Assembly: GCA_016700075.1 (NCBI GenBank) | Contig: CP065000.1 | Span: 1,488,001-1,552,000 of the forward strand | DNA from: Acidobacteriota bacterium | GTDB lineage: Bacteria; Acidobacteriota; Blastocatellia; Pyrinomonadales; Pyrinomonadaceae | Reading direction: 5' to 3' | DNA length: 64,000 nucleotides | Shown here: piece by piece, positions 7,642 to 16,939 of the stretch | Position numbering within the stretch: the stretch's first letter is position 1 | Layout of the letters: the number at the start of each line of letters is the position of its first letter | Notes under the pieces: model-generated | Databases searched by the model: none | What the model saw: only the letters and a program-made list of their open reading frames with translations | What the model was told of the DNA's origin: nothing | Translations under genes and position numbers: made by a program

Positions 7642-9057
7642 CTACCGGACCGATAAGGCCTTTGCGGCATTCAGCCGTCCGCCTGACGCGACGCGGCCTT
7701 CGAGAGATGAGAGCTTATCGACAGAATTAAGGAGTCGCGAACGGAGTTCGGCGACCGAGATATTCGGCTCGTTCGCGATGATCAACGCAGCGACGCCTGA
7801 GACGAACGGCGTGGCCATGGACGTTCCTGATGCCTCCCGATAATCGTTGCCTATCCACGTCGAGAGAATGTCCTTTCCAGGTGCTGCGATGTGAACGGTT
7901 TTCGAACCGAAATTGGAGAATGACGCAAGTATGTCGTTCCTGTCCAAAGCTGCAACGCTGATCACATTCGGCAAGTCGTAGTTTGAAGGATAGTGCGGAC
8001 GGCGGTCGTTGTTCGAGCCGTCATTACCGGCGGCTGCAACGAATAATATACCAGCCTCACCGGCGGCACTTATGGTCGCCTCCAGGGCCTTTGAACGCCG
8101 CATCGAACCCCAGCTTGCGCTGATGACGCGAATGTTTACACCGTTATTCTTTCGTTCGATCGCATAGTTGATCGCTGCTACCGCATCGCTTGCATTGCCG
8201 GAACCGTTTCTGCCAAGGAATTTGAGCGGCATTATCTTCACACGCCAATTCACGCCGGCTATGCCCTCACCATTGTCACCGACCGCTCCGATTATGCCTG
8301 CACAATGTGTGCCGTGGCCGTTGTCGTCCATCGGGTCCGGCAGATCGGATGTCCCGTCAAAACCGTAAATGTCATTCATGCGGCCAAGCTGCGGATCATT
8401 GTAGGGACTCAGGCTCGCGGGACGAAACCACATATTCTCACTGAGATCAGCGTGATTCAGATCGACTCCCGTGTCCAGCACAGCAACTACGACATCTTCG
8501 CTGCCCGTCGTCGTCTTCCATGCTTCAAGTGCTTTGATATCAGCGTCCTGAGTGCCGCCCTGCTGACCGAGATTTGCAAGCGCCCATTGGTCGCCAAACT
8601 GCGGATCGTTAGGCCCGGCTGCAGGGTCATCCTGATATGTTGCTTCGCGTCGGAATGCTGACGGGTCGCTCAATTCGATCCTGAAATTCGGCTCGGCCCA
8701 CTCTACGATGTCACCCATTTCGGTGTAATACCGTGCCACCGTTTCGGGATCCATGTCATCCAGGTCATCTATTACCGCAAGCCCTTTGACCGCTTCGATC
8801 TTGTCTAAGACTCGGTCATTGTTCCGCGCGGCAATGGCGTTGATGGAGTCGATCGTAAAGCCCGAACGAAACTTCACCATCACCTCCGGAGCACGCGAAG
8901 GCGAACAGGAATTGGCCTTGTCAACGACGACAGGCCCCGGAATGCCCGGCAGCCCATCCAATGACCTTTGCCAACGATCGATCTGACCGAGAACAGCGGC
9001 AAATACGATAACGACCGCTGCCAATGTGGCGTGAATAAAAATATTGTTGCGGTTCAT
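7642..9057 (-). CDS. Secreted subtilisin-like (S8) serine protease
   Basis: A 471-residue subtilase. A single hydrophobic segment (ATLAAVVIVFAAVLG) serves as signal peptide or anchor. Residues about 55-130 resemble the fervidolysin/thermitase-type prodomain (VMVKFRSGFTIDSINAIA ... VEWAEPNF). The catalytic triad is complete: Asp in AVLDTGVDLNHADL (around 196), His in NGHGTHCAG (around 250) and Ser in SGTSMATPFVSG (around 410), with the oxyanion Asn in AAAGNDGSNN. It would degrade proteins outside the cytoplasm after self-processing. It lies downstream of a small unknown gene on the same strand, with a 21-nt gap, and may share its transcript. Confidence 0.93.
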   Translation of the reverse strand: MNRNNIFIHATLAAVVIVFAAVLGQIDRWQRSLDGLPGIPGPVVVDKANSCSPSRAPEVMVKFRSGFTIDSINAIAARNNDRVLDKIEAVKGLAVIDDLDDMDPETVARYYTEMGDIVEWAEPNFRIELSDPSAFRREATYQDDPAAGPNDPQFGDQWALANLGQQGGTQDADIKALEAWKTTTGSEDVVVAVLDTGVDLNHADLSENMWFRPASLSPYNDPQLGRMNDIYGFDGTSDLPDPMDDNGHGTHCAGIIGAVGDNGEGIAGVNWRVKIMPLKFLGRNGSGNASDAVAAINYAIERKNNGVNIRVISASWGSMRRSKALEATISAAGEAGILFVAAAGNDGSNNDRRPHYPSNYDLPNVISVAALDRNDILASFSNFGSKTVHIAAPGKDILSTWIGNDYREASGTSMATPFVSGVAALIIANEPNISVAELRSRLLNSVDKLSSLEGRVASGGRLNAAKALSVR

Positions 9058-9078
9058 ATATTCGACCCCATTTCTTGA

Positions 9079-9378
9079 CTACTTGTATATGACGTAGTTC
9101 TTGCCGCCAAAGTTGTGTAGACGCACCTGATATTTGTCGGCACGGTATTCCAACGTCTTTCGGCCCGCACGTAATTTGATCTCCCAACCGGACGAGATCA
9201 TTTGGGCAGCCATTTCGCCTGCGGTCGGGCTGCCCAAAGCAGAATTCGGAAAATCGCGTTCCTTAACGGATGTGGTCTCAACGTCCTTTTCAGCAACACC
9301 GGTTCGCTTTGAGCAGTCGCTCTTGGCTATATCGGCGGCGGAATCTTTATTTAACGGCATATCAATATAATACGCCAT
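9079..9378 (-). CDS. Small protein of unknown function
   Basis: A 99-residue cytoplasmic-looking protein that I do not recognise. It has a charged N-terminal half with one Cys (AKSDCSKRTGVAEKDVE) and a C-terminal half predicted to form beta strands (WEIKLRAGRKTLEYRADKYQ and VRLHNFGGKNYVIYK). There is no signal peptide or membrane segment. An alternative start lies 18 nt further in, at MPLNKD. It sits between the DUF2085 gene and the subtilase on the same strand with short gaps (15 and 21 nt), so it is probably part of that transcript. Confidence 0.6.
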   Translation of the reverse strand: MAYYIDMPLNKDSAADIAKSDCSKRTGVAEKDVETTSVKERDFPNSALGSPTAGEMAAQMISSGWEIKLRAGRKTLEYRADKYQVRLHNFGGKNYVIYK

Positions 9379-9393
9379 AATGACCGTCAGTGT

Positions 9394-9915
9394 TCAACCT
9401 GTTCGCGAAAGGTTTCGCCGTATCTCGACGATCGCGGGAACGATGAAAGTGGCACAAGCTGCGCCAAGAATGAGTCCGGTGATGAATCGCGACGCCTGGG
9501 TGTTTTCCCAGATACCAAAGAATGTGAGACCCCAATCGATCGCAATAGGCAAAAGCGAAAGAAAAAGCCAGATCCGCGGCGGGGCTTCGACATCAGCAAC
9601 GGACCGCCAAAGCGGATAGACCGCTGTTCCCGATAAGAGTCCGAAATACACGCCGAAACAACGCGAGCAAACCCCGAACTGAGCTTCGCCATAATGAAAC
9701 GACCGGGAATCTATCTGATGGCAGATGTAGCTGAAGAATTTATAGAGCGGATCGGCTATCTCATTGTGCCCAAGCGACTTAGCTATCGCAGGCAAGATGA
9801 TTAGCAGCAGCCATGCCAACGTTATTGCGAGAGTCACCGCCCACGCACGCCACGCTTGCCGCCGAAAGAGTGCCGTCCTTTCAAGTGAAATGTATTCTTC
9901 AGGCGAAAGTGCCAC
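9394..9915 (-). CDS. DUF2085 integral membrane protein
   Basis: The 173-residue protein has about four membrane helices and the DUF2085 signature: ICHQ, RSFHYG and FGVCSRCFGVYFG. The conserved Cys and His residues suggest a metal or redox site at the membrane, but the function of the family is not known. The first helix is AVTLAITLAWLLLIILPAI and the last ITGLILGAACATFIVPAIV. The stop of ppsA lies 2 nt upstream of its start, indicating that it is co-transcribed behind ppsA. Confidence 0.85.
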   Translation of the reverse strand: MALSPEEYISLERTALFRRQAWRAWAVTLAITLAWLLLIILPAIAKSLGHNEIADPLYKFFSYICHQIDSRSFHYGEAQFGVCSRCFGVYFGLLSGTAVYPLWRSVADVEAPPRIWLFLSLLPIAIDWGLTFFGIWENTQASRFITGLILGAACATFIVPAIVEIRRNLSRTG

Positions 9916-9917
9916 GC

Positions 9918-12341
9918 TTACTGGGTTTTCGCCGACTGGGCGAGGGCTTTCTCTGTTTCGAGAATGTGCCGAGTTGTCTGAATGACCGTGTCAGGATTGA
10001 GTGAAATCGAGTTGATGCCGCGTTGGACCAGAAACTCGGCAAATTCGGGATAATCCGACGGAGCCTGGCCGCAAATACCTATCTTCTTGCCTTTGCGGAT
10101 CGCGGCGTCGATTGCCATCGCGATCATCTTTTCTACAGCACCGTTCCGCTCGTCAAAGAGGTGTGCGACCATCTCGCTGTCCCGGTCGAGCCCGAGAGCA
10201 AGCTGCGTCAGGTCGTTCGATCCGATAGAATAGCCATCGAAGACCTCAAGAAATTCATCTGCAAAAACAACATTTGACGGCAATTCGCACATCGCGTAGA
10301 TCTCAAGCTCGTTATCGCCCTGTACGAGACCGTATTCCGCCATCAGAGCAATGACGCGTTCGCCCTCTTCGACGGTGCGGCAGAATGGGATCATCGGCTT
10401 GATATTGGTCAATCCCATATCTTCTCTGGCACGCAGCAATGCAAGGCATTCCAGACGAAAACCGGCCTTGTAGCGGTCGTCGTAATATCGCGACGCTCCG
10501 CGGAATCCGATCATCGGATTTTCCTCAACAGGTTCAAATTCGCGGCCGCCTAGCAGCATCGCGTATTCGTTCGACTTGAAATCCGACATACGCACAATGA
10601 CAGGTTTCGGATAGAACGCAGCGGCGATGCGGCCGATGCCTTCGGCAAGCGAGCGAACAAAAAACTCCTTCGGATCTTCCTCTAAGATCCGGTTGGCGAT
10701 GGTGTCAACGTCCGCACGGTTTCGCAGATTCGGATAGTTTACCAACGCCATCGGATGGATGCCGATATGGTTATTGATGATGAACTCCAGCCTAGCCAAT
10801 CCGACGCCGTCGTTCGGCAGACGCGACACGGAGAATGCGTGGTCCGGGTCACCGACGTTCATCATCACCTGTGTTTTCGGCCGGGCATCGGATGTGATCT
10901 TTTGCCTCTTGACCTTGAAATCTATCTTGCCATAGTAGATGTTGCCGACATCGCCCTCGGCACACGATACGGTGATCGGAGAACCGTTCTTTATCTTCTC
11001 AGTTGCGTCGCCCGTACCGACGATACAGGGAATGCCGAGTTCGCGGCTGATGATCGCGCTATGACACGTACGGCCGCCGCGTTCAGTTACGATCGCGGCC
11101 GCTTTTTTCATGATCGGTTCCCACGCCGGGTCAGTTTGGGTGGTCACCAGAATGTCGCCTTGCTTGAATGAGGTCAGCTTTGCCGCATCATGAAGGACAT
11201 GGGCGTTGCCGCTGCCTATACGTTCGCCGACTGCGACGCCTGACGTCAGCGGAGCCCCATGTACTCCTGTGAGTTCGTAGGTCTCAATATAATTCTCTCT
11301 CTTTTGCGTATGTACGGTTTCGGGCCTTGCCTGAAGGATAAATAACTCGCCAGTCACGCCGTCCTTTGCCCACTCAATATCCATCGGTGTGGGCTTGCCG
11401 GCATTCTTCGAATAGTGATCCTCGATCTTGCAGGCCCAATCCGCAAGCTGCAGGACCTCAAAGCCCGCGAGGCAAAGCCGCTTTCGCTGCGATTCGACGA
11501 CATCGCGAACCTGAGTGCCCGTATCGTCATCGGCAAAGACCATCTTCACTTCTTTGACACCGAGTTTGCGAGTGATGATTGGACGAAAACCCTGCTTCAG
11601 CGTCGGCTTATAAACGATCCACTCGTCCGGCGTCGCCATTCCCTGAACTATCGCCTCGCCGAGTCCCCATGCTCCGTTGATGACAACTACATCGCGAAAA
11701 CCACTCTCGGTATCGAGCGTGAACATCACGCCCGAACACGCCGCATCCGAACGAACCATTGGCTGAACGCCTATTGAAAGAGCCACCTCAAAATGATCAA
11801 ATCCTTTGGTCGTTCGGTATGAGATCGCCCGGTCGGTCCAAAGCGAGGCGTAACATTGATGGCAAGCCTCAATAAGCTTGCTGTCCCCGCGGACGTTTAA
11901 AATAGTGTCCTGCTGGCCGGCGAATGATGCATCGGGCAGGTCTTCGGCCGTGGCTGAAGATCGGACGGCAACTTCAAATGACCGCTTTCCTATGCGTTTG
12001 CCGAGGCGTTCGTATGCATCTAAGATCGCTGCTTCCACCTCTTTAGGGAAAGGTGTTTCGAGCATCAAGGCCCGTGCTTGTTCGCCGACGCTCGCCAGCT
12101 TTTCGATATCATTGACATCCAGGCCTTTCAGGAGTTTTTGCAGCTTTTTACGAAGACCATCTGTCTCCAAGAGTAGTTCGTAGGCATGTGATGTTGTCGA
12201 AAACCCATCGACCGCTCGGACACCCTGCAGAGTTAGTTCACGGAACAGTTCACCCAAACTGGCGCACTTTCCTCCAACGAGAGCAACATCGCCTGAGCCA
12301 ACTTCGCTCAGGTCGAGAACGTATGGTTTGGCTTCGGTCAT
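9918..12341 (-). CDS. ppsA: Phosphoenolpyruvate synthase
   Basis: PpsA makes phosphoenolpyruvate from pyruvate, ATP and water, opening gluconeogenesis. Domains follow the usual order: ATP-grasp (GGKCASLGELFREL at the start, then VAVRSSATAEDLPDASFAGQ), the swivelling phosphohistidine domain (GGRTCHSAIISRELGIPC, His near residue 425) and the TIM-barrel pyruvate domain with the catalytic Cys near residue 755 (CGQAPSDYP). At 807 residues the length is normal. It lies 44 nt downstream of glpX on the same strand, so the two gluconeogenic steps are probably expressed together. No regulatory PSRP gene adjoins it. Confidence 0.96.
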   Translation of the reverse strand: MTEAKPYVLDLSEVGSGDVALVGGKCASLGELFRELTLQGVRAVDGFSTTSHAYELLLETDGLRKKLQKLLKGLDVNDIEKLASVGEQARALMLETPFPKEVEAAILDAYERLGKRIGKRSFEVAVRSSATAEDLPDASFAGQQDTILNVRGDSKLIEACHQCYASLWTDRAISYRTTKGFDHFEVALSIGVQPMVRSDAACSGVMFTLDTESGFRDVVVINGAWGLGEAIVQGMATPDEWIVYKPTLKQGFRPIITRKLGVKEVKMVFADDDTGTQVRDVVESQRKRLCLAGFEVLQLADWACKIEDHYSKNAGKPTPMDIEWAKDGVTGELFILQARPETVHTQKRENYIETYELTGVHGAPLTSGVAVGERIGSGNAHVLHDAAKLTSFKQGDILVTTQTDPAWEPIMKKAAAIVTERGGRTCHSAIISRELGIPCIVGTGDATEKIKNGSPITVSCAEGDVGNIYYGKIDFKVKRQKITSDARPKTQVMMNVGDPDHAFSVSRLPNDGVGLARLEFIINNHIGIHPMALVNYPNLRNRADVDTIANRILEEDPKEFFVRSLAEGIGRIAAAFYPKPVIVRMSDFKSNEYAMLLGGREFEPVEENPMIGFRGASRYYDDRYKAGFRLECLALLRAREDMGLTNIKPMIPFCRTVEEGERVIALMAEYGLVQGDNELEIYAMCELPSNVVFADEFLEVFDGYSIGSNDLTQLALGLDRDSEMVAHLFDERNGAVEKMIAMAIDAAIRKGKKIGICGQAPSDYPEFAEFLVQRGINSISLNPDTVIQTTRHILETEKALAQSAKTQ

Positions 12342-12385
12342 AGCACGAAAAAACTACGATGGGCAGGACAGTTCCGAAAAATAAT

Positions 12386-13432
12386 CTAAAAGCGGATGAC
12401 CGCATCAGGCCCGCCTTCAACGTGAACCGTATCCACAAATCGGATGCTCTTGGTGTCAGTGGTCATTACTACCGAATGTGTGCGCTTGCCTTCGCCGAAG
12501 AACCTTACGCCGCGAAGCAACGCTCCGTCCGTGACGCCTGTCGCAGCAAATATGATCTTCTTGCCCGGAGCAAGGTCGTTCGTATCGTAGATCTTGTCGG
12601 GGTCTGTAATGCCCATTTCTGCAAGACGATCTTTCATCTGCTCGAATGTCGGCACTTTTGAACGGTCAACACCAAGCCGATCCGGGTCGAAAACAAACTT
12701 CGCCTGTATCTCGCCGTTCAAGCACTTCATTGCCGCCGCAGTTATCACGCCTTCGGGGGCGCCGCCGATGCCCATTAAGGCATGAATATTTGTCCCCGCT
12801 ACTGCAGCAGAAATGCCCGCGGAAAGATCACCGTCTGATATCAAACGAATTCGAGCCCCCGCCGAACGAACGTCGTCAATAAGCTTCTTGTGCCGACCTC
12901 GATCGAGGCATATTACCGTCAGATCTTCGACGTCGCGCCCGAGTCTGCGAGCAATGTTTTTAAGATTTTCTTCAACTGAAGCTTCGATATCGACCGCTCC
13001 CCTGCACGACGGACCAACAACGATCTTATCCATGTAAATATCCGGGGCATAGAGCAGTCCGCCGCGTTCTGCCGCCGCCAGTACCGCTATCGCGTTGTTC
13101 GCACCTAACGCACACAGGTTGGTTCCTTCCAGCGGATCGACAGCAATGTCCACTTCCGGAAATTGACTACGCTCTTCGTCCGAAAAGCTCCCGCCGCCTA
13201 CCTCTTCACCGATATAAAGCATCGGAGCTTCGTCGCGCTCGCCTTCACCGATCACGATCCGGCCGCGCATCGGGACAGTATCCATGACCTCTCGCATCGC
13301 CTCGACCGCGACATGGTCCGAATGTTTACGGTCTCCCTGCCCCATTGTTTTTGCAGATTCGATAGCAGCAGCTTCTGCAACACGCAAAAAATCTAGAGCC
13401 AATTCGCGTTCTGCTCTGTTGGTATTCTTCAT
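12386..13432 (-). CDS. glpX: Fructose-1,6-bisphosphatase class II
   Basis: GlpX removes the 1-phosphate from fructose 1,6-bisphosphate in gluconeogenesis. The metal-binding motifs are visible: IGEGERDEAPMLYIGE, VDPLEGTNLCALG and MGIGGAPEGVITAAA. At 348 residues the length fits. It is the first gene of a glpX-ppsA-DUF2085 run. The 148-nt gap to the divergent ferredoxin gene should hold its promoter; the AT-rich stretch at about 13440-13500 is the best place, but I cannot define the boxes. Confidence 0.95.
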   Translation of the reverse strand: MKNTNRAERELALDFLRVAEAAAIESAKTMGQGDRKHSDHVAVEAMREVMDTVPMRGRIVIGEGERDEAPMLYIGEEVGGGSFSDEERSQFPEVDIAVDPLEGTNLCALGANNAIAVLAAAERGGLLYAPDIYMDKIVVGPSCRGAVDIEASVEENLKNIARRLGRDVEDLTVICLDRGRHKKLIDDVRSAGARIRLISDGDLSAGISAAVAGTNIHALMGIGGAPEGVITAAAMKCLNGEIQAKFVFDPDRLGVDRSKVPTFEQMKDRLAEMGITDPDKIYDTNDLAPGKKIIFAATGVTDGALLRGVRFFGEGKRTHSVVMTTDTKSIRFVDTVHVEGGPDAVIRF

Positions 13433-13580
13433 TTTGTATCCTGCGAAATTATTTAATTGATAACAGATTGCTTTGAGGTCATTTTAACACTTGTGCGCGG
13501 TTATTTGACAATTAAGCCACTCGGATATTACGGTTTTAGTTTGGTTTTGACCGAGATCGTATTAGGAGCGGTTCCAATTA

Positions 13581-13880
13581 ATGACCTATATCGTCACTGA
13601 GCCCTGTATTGACTGCAAATACACAGATTGCGCGGCCGTTTGCCCCGTCGAGGCGTTCCACGAAACCCCCGATCGTTTGCTGATCAACCCTGACACTTGC
13701 ATCGACTGCGATGCATGCCTTCCGGAATGTCCGGTGGAGGCAATTTATTCGGACATGTCCATTCCGGAGGAATACATGGATTGGCTGGAGAAGAATGCGG
13801 AAGCTGAGAATTTTCCGATCATCAGCGTCAAACAACCCGCATTGATGGGTGCAGGATGCTCCGGCCCCCCCGAGGCCTGA
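13581..13880 (+). CDS. fdxA: 7Fe-type ferredoxin ([3Fe-4S][4Fe-4S])
   Basis: The 99-residue protein starts MTYIVTEPCIDCKYTDC and matches the FdxA/Azotobacter FdI pattern: Cys9, Cys17 and Cys21 for the 3Fe cluster with a free Cys12, then CIDCDACLPECP for the 4Fe cluster. It is a low-potential cytoplasmic electron carrier. A TTGACA at 13505-13510 in the upstream gap could be a -35 box, but the nearest TATTAC lies only 15 nt further on, so I do not call a promoter. A strong terminator follows, making it monocistronic. Confidence 0.93.
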   Translation: MTYIVTEPCIDCKYTDCAAVCPVEAFHETPDRLLINPDTCIDCDACLPECPVEAIYSDMSIPEEYMDWLEKNAEAENFPIISVKQPALMGAGCSGPPEA

Positions 13881-13905
13881 CAGTTCTTTGATCTACTCGA
13901 AAAAA

Positions 13906-13929
13906 GGGCGGCCGTCGGCCGCTCTTTTT
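13906..13929 (+). terminator. Terminator after fdxA
   Basis: Stem GGGCGGCC/GGCCGCTC (one G-T pair) with a 3-nt loop followed by TTTTTGTGTTTT, 25 nt after the fdxA stop. It isolates fdxA from the polysaccharide locus that follows. Confidence 0.92.
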
Positions 13930-14026
13930 GTGTTTTAAGTTGCAAAAACTTGTTGCACAAATGGGAGCGCGAATGCTTCAATAGAAACAGGTGTTTCCTC
14001 CCAACTGCAGACACCTCTCCTGTTTA

Positions 14027-15205
14027 ATGCCAGACACAGCGCCGACGGCAATTACTAAGCCGCGGAGACACTCTAAATTTCGTCCGAAAGTACTTGTACT
14101 TTTCGGCACACGGCCGGAGGCCATAAAAATGGCTCCCGTTATACGCGCGCTCAGATCACGGCAGTTCGAAACTCTGGTCGTTTCATCTAGTCAACACAAA
14201 AGCCTGCTCACTCCATTCCTAGAGACGTTATGCATACAGGTTGACGTGGACCTGTCTGTAATGAAGCGAGGTCAAAATCCGAACGATGTCTGTTCCCGAG
14301 TGGTAGGAAAGTTGGACAAGATCCTAGCCGCCGAAAAACCGGACCTCATCCTCGTCCAAGGCGATACGACCACGACACTTGCGGGATCTCTTGCAGCATT
14401 CAATCGAGGTATTCCTATCGGCCACATCGAAGCAGGCTTGCGTTCGGGCGATCTGATGAGCCCTTTCCCTGAAGAGATGAACCGCAGGCTGGTATCACAA
14501 ATGGCCACATTTCATTTCGCCGCTACTGAAAAGAACCGGCGAAACTTGTTGGCAGAGGGCATTCCGTCGGATCGCATTTTCATTACAGGAAATCCGGTTG
14601 TTGATTCTTTGAAACGAATGCTGAAGAAACTTGTTCCTTCAGCCGGAGTAAAGAACCTGATCGAGCAGACGAAAGGCAAGAAACGCATCCTGCTGACAAC
14701 CCATCGCCGCGAGAGCTTTGGAGAGCAGATGAGCGAAAATTTGTCTGTATTACGCGATTTTGTAGGGGCTCACAGCGACATTTGCCTGTTTTTTCCTGTC
14801 CATCCAAACCCAAATGTTAGGGGCGTTTCGGAGGACATTCTCGGAAATTGCGACCGGATCCATCTGCTGGAGCCGCTCGACTATTCGGACTTTCTTTCGC
14901 TGATGAAAGCATCGTGGCTGATAGTTTCCGATTCGGGAGGCGTGCAGGAAGAAGCACCGTCGCTGGGCAAGCCGCTGCTAGTCATCCGAGAGAACACGGA
15001 ACGCCCGGAAGCAACTAGTTCGGGCGTCGCAAAATTGGTAGGAAGCAGGCCGGGATCACTTGAACGTCTGCTCGAGCAAAACTACTCGAGCGACGTTTGG
15101 ATCCGTTCGGTCAAAAAGATCGCGAATCCTTTCGGTGACGGCAGATCCGCAGAACGCATTGTGGAGATCATCTCGGAAAAACTGTCTGTCGAACAATCTG
15201 CCTGA
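14027..15205 (+). CDS. wecB: UDP-N-acetylglucosamine 2-epimerase family (WecB/WbpI type)
   Basis: A cytoplasmic GT-B-fold epimerase that interconverts UDP-GlcNAc and UDP-ManNAc, or the 2,3-diacetamido-uronate equivalents (WbpI). Motifs include VLVLFGTRPEAIKMAPVI, GDTTTTLAGSLAAF, GHIEAGLRSGD, PFPEEMNRRL and the late SDSGGVQEEAPSLGKPLL and RENTERPEA. I start at MPDTAPT (14027); an ATG 36 nt upstream is possible. It opens the plus-strand polysaccharide locus and so probably makes the first activated sugar. Whether it acts on UDP-GlcNAc or on a modified sugar cannot be read from motifs alone. Confidence 0.9.
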   Translation: MPDTAPTAITKPRRHSKFRPKVLVLFGTRPEAIKMAPVIRALRSRQFETLVVSSSQHKSLLTPFLETLCIQVDVDLSVMKRGQNPNDVCSRVVGKLDKILAAEKPDLILVQGDTTTTLAGSLAAFNRGIPIGHIEAGLRSGDLMSPFPEEMNRRLVSQMATFHFAATEKNRRNLLAEGIPSDRIFITGNPVVDSLKRMLKKLVPSAGVKNLIEQTKGKKRILLTTHRRESFGEQMSENLSVLRDFVGAHSDICLFFPVHPNPNVRGVSEDILGNCDRIHLLEPLDYSDFLSLMKASWLIVSDSGGVQEEAPSLGKPLLVIRENTERPEATSSGVAKLVGSRPGSLERLLEQNYSSDVWIRSVKKIANPFGDGRSAERIVEIISEKLSVEQSA

Positions 15206-15224
15206 AGATCGCTGATCCAGTCAA

Positions 15225-16931
15225 ATGCCCCAAAGCCCCAACATTTCCAGGCATATACTCACCGTTTTGGTAGAGGACTATTTCCATGTCGGGGCCTTCG
15301 AAAAGCTGATCCACCAGCAGAACTGGGGCCATTTCGAGCCTCGTTATCGGCAGAACACGATAAAAGCGCTCGACCTACTTGATCGATTTGGCGCAAAGGC
15401 GACGTTTTTCATTCTCGGCTGGATCGCAGAGAACGATCCGTCTCTCGTTCGCGAGATCGCAGAACGCGGGCACGAGGTGGCAGATAGAGGTTTTTATCAC
15501 AGAAGCGTGCGTTCGCTGACACCGGACGAGTTTCGCGAAGACCTCCGGCGTTCACGTGCGGCATTAGAGGCCGCCTCGGGCCGCAAGATCATCGGCTACC
15601 GTGCGGCGGAAAAACTCTCGCCCGAGCGCGATGAATGGATCCAGCACACATTGGCGGAAGAAGGGTATCTTTACGATGCATCTATGATGCCGACGCGGAA
15701 TACGCCGCCGGAAAAGCGCGTCTTGCACGAAGTTGAAACCGAATTCGGTAAGATTTCGGAGCTGCCCTACGCGACCATAGATACAGGCATAGGCCCGCTG
15801 CCGATATCCGGCGGCAATTATATTCGACAGATTCCCTACACGCTGACACGGCGTGCCGTTCGCCGTTGGTTGGAGAAGGGAGACGATCCTTTTATCTTCT
15901 ATTTTCATGTCTGGGAACTTGACCCCGACCAGCCTCGCATCTCCGCCGCTTCGCGTCTAAATCGCATCAGGCATTACCGCAAACTCGACAAGATGGAGTG
16001 GATCCTGAACGAGAATCTCGGGCTTTACGGCTCATCGGATATTGCGGGGTATCTCGGGCTGCTGTCTGAATATGAGGTTTCCACCGATGGGCAGGCAGCT
16101 TTGGCCTCAACTCCCGAGAAACAGGTGCAAAGACAGGGAAGGAAGACGCCGGTTACTATCGTCATTCCCTGCTACAACGAAGAGGCATCGCTGCCGTATC
16201 TTTCGAATACATTGCGGTCGGTCGACACCACGCTAAGCGCCGCCGGATACAAAGCGAGCTTCATTTTCGTTGACGACCGGAGCACCGATGCGACAACGCA
16301 GATACTGAAAGAACTATTTGGGGAAAAGCAAAATTTTTCGATTATTCATCACTCGGAGAATAAGGGCGTATCGGCGGCGATCATGACCGGGCTGAAAGCA
16401 GCGGAGACCGAGATCGTTTGTTCAATGGACTGCGACTGCACGTACGACCCACACGAACTCGCCCGCATGATCCCGCTCTTAACCGATGCCGACATGGTTA
16501 CTGCCTCGCCGTATCACCGCGAAGGCGGCGTTAGGAACGTCCCACAATGGCGGCTGTTTCTTTCAAAAGGGGCCTCGTTTCTTTATCGCCGCGTTCTGAC
16601 ATCGCAACTCGATACCTATACGAGCTGTTTTCGCGTCTATCGGAAAAGCTCGGTCGAAAAGCTTCAACCGCGCGAGAGCGGATTCCTAGGCGTTGCAGAA
16701 CTCCTGGGCCTGCTGGATCTTGCCGGCGGTTGCATCATTGAATTTCCCGCCGTGCTGAACGTACGCCTTTTCGGCTCGTCGAAAATGAAGACGCTTCGCA
16801 CAATCGGAGGCCACCTTGGCCTACTGTCGCGCCTGGCATCTCAAAAATGGTTCGGGAAATCCCGCACGATTAAAACTTCTTCAACACCGAAGGCCGATAC
16901 AGCGGTCTCAGGCAATCTTGCAAAAGGCTAA
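15225..16931 (+). CDS. Fusion of XrtA-type polysaccharide deacetylase and family-2 glycosyltransferase
   Basis: Residues 1-280 are a NodB-fold deacetylase of the DUF3473/exosortase-locus kind (VLVEDYFHVGAF, RFGAKATFFILGWIAE, GYRAAEKLS, FYFHVWELDPDQPR). Residues about 305-520 are a GT2 domain (VTIVIPCYNEEASLPYL, FIFVDDRSTDATTQIL, CSMDCDCTYDPHE). A transferase and a modifying enzyme on one chain suggest that the sugar is added and deacetylated at the same place. The deacetylase half is degenerate: the His-x3-His metal motif reads DRGFYH, with Arg for the first His; GYRAP has lost its Pro; and FHPWE reads FHVWE. It may be inactive or altered. There is no signal peptide. wecB ends 19 nt upstream. 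Confidence 0.85.
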   Translation: MPQSPNISRHILTVLVEDYFHVGAFEKLIHQQNWGHFEPRYRQNTIKALDLLDRFGAKATFFILGWIAENDPSLVREIAERGHEVADRGFYHRSVRSLTPDEFREDLRRSRAALEAASGRKIIGYRAAEKLSPERDEWIQHTLAEEGYLYDASMMPTRNTPPEKRVLHEVETEFGKISELPYATIDTGIGPLPISGGNYIRQIPYTLTRRAVRRWLEKGDDPFIFYFHVWELDPDQPRISAASRLNRIRHYRKLDKMEWILNENLGLYGSSDIAGYLGLLSEYEVSTDGQAALASTPEKQVQRQGRKTPVTIVIPCYNEEASLPYLSNTLRSVDTTLSAAGYKASFIFVDDRSTDATTQILKELFGEKQNFSIIHHSENKGVSAAIMTGLKAAETEIVCSMDCDCTYDPHELARMIPLLTDADMVTASPYHREGGVRNVPQWRLFLSKGASFLYRRVLTSQLDTYTSCFRVYRKSSVEKLQPRESGFLGVAELLGLLDLAGGCIIEFPAVLNVRLFGSSKMKTLRTIGGHLGLLSRLASQKWFGKSRTIKTSSTPKADTAVSGNLAKG

Positions 16932-16939
16932 ATATAACT

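Noticed and set aside
13505..13531. Possible sigma-70 promoter before fdxA (TTGACA ... TATTAC)
   Set aside because: The spacing of 15 nt is too short and no better -10 box is found at 17 nt, so I do not list it as a feature.
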